From an uncultured Pelagibacteraceae bacterium (GTDB taxonomy: Bacteria; Pseudomonadota; Alphaproteobacteria; Pelagibacterales; Pelagibacteraceae): DNA of 64,000 nucleotides. The DNA lies in contig CACPKQ010000003.1 of assembly GCA_902634455.1 (NCBI GenBank), forward strand, positions 24,862 through 88,861, in the 5' to 3' direction. Positions 58,270-64,000 of this stretch are shown piece by piece. A program made the translations under genes and the position numbers. The first letter of the stretch is position 1. Each line of letters opens with the position of its first letter. Below the pieces are notes generated by a model. That model did no database searches and had not been told where the DNA came from. It saw nothing but the letters and a program-made list of their open reading frames with translations.

Positions 58270-59256
58270 ATGAAAACAATTCTTATAACTGGTGGATGTG
58301 GATTTATTGGTTCTCATTTATCTTTATTTTTAAAAAAAAAAAAATATAAAACAATTGTAGTTGATAATCTTTCTATAGGTAAAAAATCATTATTTAGAGG
58401 TCATAAATTTTACAAGATAAATCTTCAAAATAAGAAGAAATTAGAAAAAATTTTTGAAAAATATAAATTCCATGCCGTTTTTCATTTAGCTGGGCTAAGT
58501 AAACTAACTGAATCTTTTAAGAAAAAAAAATTATATGAAAAAAATAATATTTTATCTACCAAAAATATAATCAATCTAGTTAAAAAATATAAAGTAGATT
58601 ATCTTATATTTTCAAGTTCTGCTTCAGTTTATGGTAGACAAAAAAAATTTCCTATTAATGAAAATGCTAAACTAAAACCTATTTCTTATTACGGAAAAAC
58701 AAAATTAATTTGTGAAAATATAATTAAAAAAAATAGTCAAAAAAAAACTTTTAAAGCAGTATGTCTTAGATATTTTAATGTAGTAGGGTCAAATTTTAAA
58801 AGTAAACTTGGAGAAGTACATAATCCACCAATTCATTTGGTTCCGATTTTCGTAAATAATCTATTAAAAAACAGACCCTTGGATTTAAGATTAAATTTTA
58901 AAACAAAAGATGGATCTGGAATAAGAGATTACGTTGATGTTAATGATATAGTAAATGCACATTATTTAAGTCTAATAAAAATGAAAAAAATAAGTAAATT
59001 TTTTATTGCTATTAATCTTGGTTCAAAAAAATCCTATAGCGTTAAAGATATTTTAAAACTAATTAGAAAAAAAATTAAAAATAAAAAAATTAAGATAATT
59101 TTTTCAAAAAAGAAAAAAGGAGAACCTGATAAATTGTTAGCAAGTAGTAACTTGGCTACAAAAATACTTAATTGGAAAGCAAAAAAAAATATTACTCATT
59201 CTTTAAAAAATATGATTGCTTGGGAAAAGTACAAAATTAGTGTAAAATCATATTAA
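58270..59256 (+). CDS. galE: UDP-glucose 4-epimerase-like NAD-dependent sugar epimerase
   Basis: A 328-residue SDR-fold epimerase. NAD loop TGGCGFIGSH (7-16), VVDNLSIGKKS (about 31-41), FSSSASVYG (about 114-122) and YYGKTK (about 141-146) are as in GalE; FNVVGSN (about 166-172) and RDYVDVNDIV are also typical. It interconverts UDP-glucose and UDP-galactose or a similar pair. It opens a three-gene sugar island with a GT2 gene and another epimerase. Confidence 0.88.
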   Translation: MKTILITGGCGFIGSHLSLFLKKKKYKTIVVDNLSIGKKSLFRGHKFYKINLQNKKKLEKIFEKYKFHAVFHLAGLSKLTESFKKKKLYEKNNILSTKNIINLVKKYKVDYLIFSSSASVYGRQKKFPINENAKLKPISYYGKTKLICENIIKKNSQKKTFKAVCLRYFNVVGSNFKSKLGEVHNPPIHLVPIFVNNLLKNRPLDLRLNFKTKDGSGIRDYVDVNDIVNAHYLSLIKMKKISKFFIAINLGSKKSYSVKDILKLIRKKIKNKKIKIIFSKKKKGEPDKLLASSNLATKILNWKAKKNITHSLKNMIAWEKYKISVKSY

Positions 59257-59267
59257 TTTATATCAAA

Positions 59268-60047
59268 GTGGAAAATTTAAAAGCATCTGTTGTTATTGCA
59301 AATTACAATAACGCAAAACATATAAATCAATGTTTGGGTTCATTAAAAAATCAAACTTATAAAAATTTTGAGATTATTTTTTTTGATGATAATTCAGATG
59401 ATGAATCTTTAAAGTTGCTACAGAAATTTTCTAATATTAAAATAATAGCAAACAAAAAACAATCAAAATTCGGTTCCCTAAATCAAATCAACGCATTTGA
59501 ACAATCTATAAAACAAAGTAATGGAGAAATAATTTTTTTTTTAGATAGTGATGACTTTTTCCATGAAAAAAAAATATATAGCATAGTTAATTATTTTCAA
59601 AATAATAAAGAAACAAAAATTGTTTTTGACTATCCAACAATTATTTACGAAGATAAATTAATTAAAGAATCCAAAAAAGATAAAATATTTAAAAGCTATT
59701 GGCCCTATATTCATCCTACAAGCTGTATATCAATTAGAAAAGAAATTTTTGAAGATTTACTAAAATCTATTTCATATAAAAGTTTCAATGATGTCTGGTT
59801 AGACTTTAGAATATGTATTTATTCTCAATATATTTTAAAAGAATTTAATACAATTAATGAAAATCTTACATTTTATAGAAAAACAAATACTAATATTTCT
59901 TCTAAATTTAATAAATTTTCCAAAAATTGGTGGAAACGTAGAAAAGAAGCACATGAATATTTATTCACCTTTGCAAAAGATAATAATTTTAAAATTAATA
60001 AAAATTTCGATTTTTTGTTAACAAATTTTGTATGTTACTTTATTTAA
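59268..60047 (+). CDS. Family 2 glycosyltransferase
   Basis: A 259-residue GT2 enzyme starting at GTG. It begins ASVVIANYNNAKHINQCLGS and has FFDDNSDDES (about 38-47) and FFLDSDDFFHEKKIY (about 90-104) with the D-x-D site; a W-R-R-like FSKNWWKRRKEAHEY stretch (about 223-237) is near the C-terminus. No membrane anchor. It likely adds one sugar to a surface glycan. Between the galE-like gene and a second epimerase-type gene. Confidence 0.87.
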   Translation: MENLKASVVIANYNNAKHINQCLGSLKNQTYKNFEIIFFDDNSDDESLKLLQKFSNIKIIANKKQSKFGSLNQINAFEQSIKQSNGEIIFFLDSDDFFHEKKIYSIVNYFQNNKETKIVFDYPTIIYEDKLIKESKKDKIFKSYWPYIHPTSCISIRKEIFEDLLKSISYKSFNDVWLDFRICIYSQYILKEFNTINENLTFYRKTNTNISSKFNKFSKNWWKRRKEAHEYLFTFAKDNNFKINKNFDFLLTNFVCYFI

Positions 60048-60051
60048 TTTA

Positions 60052-60861
60052 ATGAAAAAAATATTGGTAATTGGTAAAAGAGGTTTTATAGGTAAAAATG
60101 TATATAAACATTTAAAAAGAAATTATTATATAAAACTTATAAGTTTTAATATTTTCCGAAATAAAAAAAAAATCATTGAAAATTTTGATTATATAATCAA
60201 TACCTCTATAAACAAAAATTACATAAATAAAAAATATCATCAAAAATTTGACAATGATTTTCAAATTTCAAAATCACTTGTTGGGAAAAGCGGTGTTTAT
60301 ATTTTTTTAAGTTCAAGAAAAGTTTATAAATCAAATTCAAATATAAAAGAAAATAGCAAAAAATCACCAAAATCATATTATTCTAAAAATAAGTTAATTA
60401 CTGAAAAAAAACTTTATAAAAAATTAAAAAATAATTTAATTATTTTAAGAATCTCAAATCTTATTGGAGATAAAAAATTAATAAAAAAAAAATTACATAA
60501 AACTTTTGTAGATATTTTTTTTCAAAATGCAAAAAAAGGCATAATTTTTAATAATAAAAAAAAATTCAAAGATTTTATTTCAATTGAAAAATTTTGTGAA
60601 ATTTTAAATGAAATTATAAAAAAAGATCTGAGAGGAATTTATAACGTTTCCATTGGTAAAAAGGTTTACTTAAATTTACTTGTAAAATGGCTAAATAAGT
60701 ACAACAAAAAAAAATGCACATTTTATAAAATCAATAGTTCGAAAGAAAAAAATTTTTATTTGAATAATAATAAACTAATGTCTAAAATTAAAATCAGTAA
60801 TTCTTTAGCAGAACTAAAAAACTATTGTTTAAAATTAAGCAGGCAAAAATTTAAAAATTAG
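60052..60861 (+). CDS. NAD-dependent epimerase/dehydratase-like protein
   Basis: A 269-residue Rossmann-fold protein of the extended SDR group. It starts KKILVIGKRGFIGKN (GxxGxxG-type loop), with a conserved FLSSRKVY (about 83-90) and YYSKNKLITEKKLY (Tyr and Lys, about 106-119). It is short for the family and very lysine-rich. An upstream TTG at 60028 lies in the preceding gene and would add residues outside the family pattern, so the ATG at 60052 is used. Sugar substrate unknown; last gene of the island. Confidence 0.75.
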   Translation: MKKILVIGKRGFIGKNVYKHLKRNYYIKLISFNIFRNKKKIIENFDYIINTSINKNYINKKYHQKFDNDFQISKSLVGKSGVYIFLSSRKVYKSNSNIKENSKKSPKSYYSKNKLITEKKLYKKLKNNLIILRISNLIGDKKLIKKKLHKTFVDIFFQNAKKGIIFNNKKKFKDFISIEKFCEILNEIIKKDLRGIYNVSIGKKVYLNLLVKWLNKYNKKKCTFYKINSSKEKNFYLNNNKLMSKIKISNSLAELKNYCLKLSRQKFKN

Positions 60862-62168
60862 TTAAAAATTAAAGCTTCTCCTTCAGGATCACCTATAATT
60901 TCCCCATTTATCATTTTGATTTTTCCATTTATAATTGTAGCAACAGGTTTGCCTTTAAATTCATATCCGTCAAATGGAGACCATTTACATTTACTTTCAA
61001 TTTTTTCATTTTTTATTCTAATTGTTTTCTCTAAATCAATGATTGTAAAATCAGCATCATAATCTTTTTTTATATATCCTTTATTTTCTATTCCAAAAAT
61101 ATCAACGGGATTTTCACATAAAAATTTCACTAACTGTTCCAAGTTTAACTTTCCCTTATTGACATGATCAAGCATAATCGTAAGTAAAGTTTGTACTCCT
61201 GGCATTCCAGATGGTGAGTTGGGATAAGTTTTGTCTTTATCTTCTTTTAAATGCGGGGCGTGATCTGACCCAATTATATCTACAAGATTATTTCTAACGG
61301 CATACCAAAGACGGTCCTGGTGTATTTTTTCTCTAATTGGTGGATTCATTTGAGCATATGTACCTAATGCTTCATAACATTCCGGTGAGGATAATGTTAG
61401 GTGCTGAGGTGTGATTTCAAATGTCACGTCTCCTTTGTGCTGAGATAAAAAATCCACTTCATCTTTTGTCGTTACGTGAAGAATGTGAGCTTTTTTTTTA
61501 AATCTTTCAGCAATTTTTACTATTCTCCTAGTTGATGCAATTGCACTAACTTCATTTCTCCATATAGGGTGTGTCTTAACATCTCCTTTTTTAATTAATT
61601 TTTTTCTCATATTTAATATTTCTTCGTCTTCGGAATGAACAGAAACTATTTTGGAGCTATTTTGAAATACTTTTTCAATATCTTCTTCTTTATTTACTAA
61701 TAAATTTCCTGTAGAGGAACCAGCAAAAAGTTTAATACCACAGCATCCTTCTAAATCTTTTAATTCTGATAATTCTCTATAATTTTCTGGTGTAGCGCCA
61801 AAATAAAAAGCATAATTACAATACATTCTGTCTTTTGCTAATTTTAATTTATTAAAGAATTCTTTCTTACTTGAGGTTGGAGGGTTTGTATTGGGCATTT
61901 CAAATACTGATGTTATACCTCCAGCTATAGCGGCTCTACTTCCAGAATTTAAATCTTCAGCATTAGTGGATCCCGGTTCTCTAAAATGAACCTGGGTATC
62001 TATACAACCTGGCAGTACAGTCAAATTCTTCGCATCGAATACATCTCTTGATTTTTTGTTTTCTAAAGATCCAATTTCAAAAATTTTACCATTTTTTATT
62101 CCAATATCTGCATTTTTTAACGCACCCTCTATGAAGCAAAGACCATTTTTAATGATTAAATCTAACAT
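60858..62168 (-). CDS. pyrC: Dihydroorotase
   Basis: A 436-residue amidohydrolase of the class I dihydroorotase type. Metal-binding DTQVHFREPG (about 56-65), the MPNTNPPT loop (about 91-98), HILHVTTKDE (about 223-232) and IIGSDHAPH (about 293-301) are typical. GIKLFAGSSTGNLLV (about 143-157) has the lysine that is carbamylated in related enzymes. It closes carbamoyl-aspartate to dihydroorotate in pyrimidine synthesis. Related allantoinases look alike, but the allantoin locus here has a PuuE-type enzyme, and the loop patterns fit PyrC better. It overlaps the convergent epimerase gene by four bases. Confidence 0.85.
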   Translation of the reverse strand: MLDLIIKNGLCFIEGALKNADIGIKNGKIFEIGSLENKKSRDVFDAKNLTVLPGCIDTQVHFREPGSTNAEDLNSGSRAAIAGGITSVFEMPNTNPPTSSKKEFFNKLKLAKDRMYCNYAFYFGATPENYRELSELKDLEGCCGIKLFAGSSTGNLLVNKEEDIEKVFQNSSKIVSVHSEDEEILNMRKKLIKKGDVKTHPIWRNEVSAIASTRRIVKIAERFKKKAHILHVTTKDEVDFLSQHKGDVTFEITPQHLTLSSPECYEALGTYAQMNPPIREKIHQDRLWYAVRNNLVDIIGSDHAPHLKEDKDKTYPNSPSGMPGVQTLLTIMLDHVNKGKLNLEQLVKFLCENPVDIFGIENKGYIKKDYDADFTIIDLEKTIRIKNEKIESKCKWSPFDGYEFKGKPVATIINGKIKMINGEIIGDPEGEALIFN

Positions 62169-62211
62169 TTAGTAAAAAAGTAATTATATTATAAATGAAC
62201 ATCAATCAATT

Positions 62212-63099
62212 ATGAATATTAAAAAAATATATATTTTAGAAGACAGGGGAATTTTATTCATACAAGGACCTGATGCTAGAGATTTTTTACAAAACTTGGT
62301 TACAAACGATATCAATAAAGTTACTAAAAAAAATACTTGCTTTGCTTCTTTGTTAAGCCCTCAAGGTAAATACCTTTTCGATTTTTTGATAGCACAGCAC
62401 AAAAATGGGTATTTTTTGGATTGTGAAAAAAAACAAATTGAGGAATTATATAAACAATTAATGGTTTATAAACTTAGATCTAATATTAAAATTCTAAACC
62501 TTAGTAATGAGTTTGTATCCGCTGTTTTAAGCTATGAAAAATTCTTATCATTTGATGGAGCAAGAGATATAGAAGGAAATACTATTGAATATCATAAAGA
62601 TCCAATTTTTTTAGATCCAAGAAACAAAAAACTTGGTGGAAGAATAATTACAAATTTAGAAAAATTAAAATTATCTTTAAAAAAATTAGATTTAGAAACT
62701 TCCAACCCTAAAGAATATTATAAATTAAGTCATTCGATTGGCATACCACAAAAAAATACAAATAAGTTAAAAAACAAAATATTTGGTATTGAATGTAATT
62801 TTGAAGAATTGAATTGTATTGACTTTAAAAAAGGATGTTATGTTGGACAAGAAAATACTTCTAGAATTAAATTAAGAAATAAATTATCAAAAAGATTATT
62901 GCCAGTTGAATTAATTGAAGGTGAATTAAAAGAAAACGCACCTATATTAAACAACGACAATGAGATTGGGAAAATATTAATTGATAATGAGTATCCTTTT
63001 GCCCTAGTAAAATACCTTAATGAAAACTTTGATACAAAAGTTAAATATAAAAGTGAAAATGCTAAAATTAAAATAAATTTTCCTGATTGGATAAAATAA
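62212..63099 (+). CDS. ygfZ: Folate-binding YgfZ-like Fe-S maturation protein
   Basis: A 295-residue GcvT-like protein with the family signature K-G-C-Y-x-G-Q-E in FKKGCYVGQENTSR (about 206-219). YgfZ/IBA57 proteins use tetrahydrofolate and support [4Fe-4S] enzymes. The N-terminal RGILFIQGPDARDFLQNLVTND (in pieces QGPDARDFLQ and NLVTND) is typical. It starts 43 bases from the divergent dihydroorotase gene and ends two bases from the convergent MazG-like gene. Confidence 0.92.
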   Translation: MNIKKIYILEDRGILFIQGPDARDFLQNLVTNDINKVTKKNTCFASLLSPQGKYLFDFLIAQHKNGYFLDCEKKQIEELYKQLMVYKLRSNIKILNLSNEFVSAVLSYEKFLSFDGARDIEGNTIEYHKDPIFLDPRNKKLGGRIITNLEKLKLSLKKLDLETSNPKEYYKLSHSIGIPQKNTNKLKNKIFGIECNFEELNCIDFKKGCYVGQENTSRIKLRNKLSKRLLPVELIEGELKENAPILNNDNEIGKILIDNEYPFALVKYLNENFDTKVKYKSENAKIKINFPDWIK

Positions 63100-63101
63100 T
63101 A

Positions 63102-63473
63102 TTATTTTAAAAATTTACCAATATTAGGTTTAAAATAATTTGGTCCCTTCATTACCTTTCCTAAATCATTGTAAATAGGTTTTCCATCTTTGCCTAGCTT
63201 GCTCATATTTGATCTTTGAACTTCATCAAAACATTTGTCTAGATTAACTCCAAAGGCATGTCCTGCGCCATATGTGACATAAAGAATATCTGTTAATGCA
63301 TCTACAGCCTCTTTTAAATCATTATTTTTTATAGCCAATTTGAATTCTTCTAATTCCTCATTAATCAAACTAATTCTCAGTTGGTTTATTTTAACATTAC
63401 TAAGACTTGGTTTTGTTTTAACCTCTTGACCAAAAGTTTTCATAAACAATCCTACTTTTTCAAAATTTGTCAT
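63102..63473 (-). CDS. MazG-like nucleoside triphosphate pyrophosphohydrolase
   Basis: A 123-residue all-helical protein. Residues LINEELEEFKLAI (about 37-49) and LKEAVDALTDILYVTYGAG (about 53-71) hold the E-x2-E...E-x2-D metal-binding pattern of the MazG/PRA-PH superfamily (PF01503). It probably hydrolyses non-standard or excess NTPs. It is not the usual HisE, given the lack of a his cluster. It converges with ygfZ and is divergent from fumC. Confidence 0.85.
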   Translation of the reverse strand: MTNFEKVGLFMKTFGQEVKTKPSLSNVKINQLRISLINEELEEFKLAIKNNDLKEAVDALTDILYVTYGAGHAFGVNLDKCFDEVQRSNMSKLGKDGKPIYNDLGKVMKGPNYFKPNIGKFLK

Positions 63474-63541
63474 AATGCTCCTATTTCATTATTTCTTTAC
63501 TTAATGTATAAGAAATAAGACATTAAATTCAAAATTAAATT

Positions 63542-64000
63542 ATGAAAACAAGAAAAGAATTTGACAGCATAGGAAAAATTGATGTACCTGTGGATAAGTA
63601 TTGGGGCGCATCTACACAAAGATCAAGCAAATATTTTAATATTGGTGATTTTCTAGTTAGACCCATTGTAATTAAATCAATTGCTATGATTAAAAAAGCT
63701 GTAGCAATAGTTAATACAAAAAATGGTGATTTAGATAAAAAAATAAGTAAAGCAATAATTAAAGCAGCAAATGAAGTTATTTCTGGAAAATTAATGGATA
63801 ATTTTCCTTTAAAAGTATGGCAGACTGGTTCTGGAACTCAAACTAATATGAATGTAAATGAAGTAATTGCTAACAGAGCAATTGAAATATTGGGTGGTAA
63901 AAAAGGAACAAAAAAACCAGTGCACCCAAATGATCATGTAAATAAATCTCAATCAACTAATGATGTTTTTCCGACAGCCATGCATATGGCAATAGCAATA
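63542..64000 (+). CDS. fumC: Fumarate hydratase class II, N-terminal part cut by window edge
   Basis: The frame from the ATG at 63542 is open to the window end (153 codons). It starts [20 protein letters not shown], then [28 protein letters not shown] (about 92-111) and [20 protein letters not shown] (about 129-148), all strong FumC signatures. It converts fumarate to malate in the TCA cycle. The rest lies outside the window. Confidence 0.95.
   Translation, partial: MKTRKEFDSIGKIDVPVDKYWGASTQRSSKYFNIGDFLVRPIVIKSIAMIKKAVAIVNTKNGDLDKKISKAIIKAANEVISGKLMDNFPLKVWQTGSGTQTNMNVNEVIANRAIEILGGKKGTKKPVHPNDHVNKSQSTNDVFPTAMHMAIAI

Noticed and set aside
60028..60051. TTG start for the last sugar-island gene
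   Set aside because: It lies within the preceding glycosyltransferase gene, and KKILVIGKRGFIG from the ATG at 60052 is the expected Rossmann start.
60858..62168. AllB-type allantoinase
   Set aside because: The sequence fits dihydroorotase better and lies far from the allantoin genes, which already have a PuuE-type allantoinase.
1..64000. tRNA, rRNA, CRISPR, transposon or prophage genes
   Set aside because: I looked for cloverleaf-like T-loop sequences, regular spaced repeats, transposase motifs and phage genes and saw none. A tRNAscan or CRISPR finder run would confirm this.

Overview
This window is a compact, very AT-rich chromosomal segment that reads as a SAR11-clade marine alphaproteobacterium (Candidatus Pelagibacter or a close relative). 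The reasons are the extreme A/T codon use, genes that abut or overlap by a few bases, a proteorhodopsin next to ferredoxin, ferredoxin reductase and GST genes, a tandem glycine riboswitch ahead of gcvT, and alphaproteobacterial-type SOS operators. I see no tRNA, rRNA, CRISPR array, transposase or prophage gene. No external search was run; family calls come from recognising motifs in the translated sequence.

Layout, 1-10 kb: a truncated heptad-repeat coiled-coil gene at the left edge; a repeat-bearing accessory patch (581-1862, and again 5209-5488) with three related copies of a small 'KLWKII' gene, one intact and two reduced to 22-codon frames with frame-shifted tails; typA and a DEAD-box helicase; a glycosyltransferase, a glycine amidinotransferase homologue and an EamA transporter. 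8.7-16.9 kb is a molybdenum/formate block: moeA and mobA on one strand, and on the other an IscU-like scaffold, an HPP membrane protein, fdhD and an NAD-linked formate dehydrogenase (fdsB with a fused NuoE-like domain, and fdsA), followed by a small two-helix membrane frame lacking a normal start codon.

16.9-27.8 kb holds a FAD oxidoreductase, tspO, an SDR, and then seven leftward genes read from one glycine riboswitch: gcvT-gcvH-gcvP followed without a gap by a flavin amine-oxidase-like gene, DUF1365, a Cfa-type methyltransferase and DUF3833. A 58-codon DUF465-like gene sits just upstream. 27.8-35 kb is a nitrogen-scavenging block: 5-oxoprolinase subunits B and C with an EamA transporter leftward; pxpA, allantoinase, allantoicase and ureidoglycolate lyase rightward; and an NCS1 permease facing them across a bidirectional terminator. 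Together these would import allantoin and carry it to glyoxylate plus urea, and open 5-oxoproline to glutamate.

35-46 kb is mostly housekeeping: a TerC-family protein, rlmE, pssA, psd, icd, alaS, recA and a TolC-type protein. 46.2-48 kb is umuDC with a consensus-like promoter overlapped by a LexA-type operator. 48-52.5 kb carries an alginate-lyase-like protein, two glycosyltransferases, an adenosine deaminase homologue and a 41-residue membrane peptide gene. 52.6-58 kb has dksA, the GST/ferredoxin reductase/ferredoxin module, a blue-tuned proteorhodopsin, a propionyl-CoA synthetase and an SMR transporter. The right end has a small sugar-modification island (58.3-60.9 kb), dihydroorotase, ygfZ, a MazG-like protein and the start of fumC.

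No wholly new system is obvious. The most unusual items are the KLWKII micro-gene family, the altered Fe-S cysteine pattern in the formate dehydrogenase beta subunit, the likely extension of glycine-riboswitch control to a lipid-modification cluster, very short divergent promoter regions with overlapping -10 elements, and several small genes that are easily overlooked.
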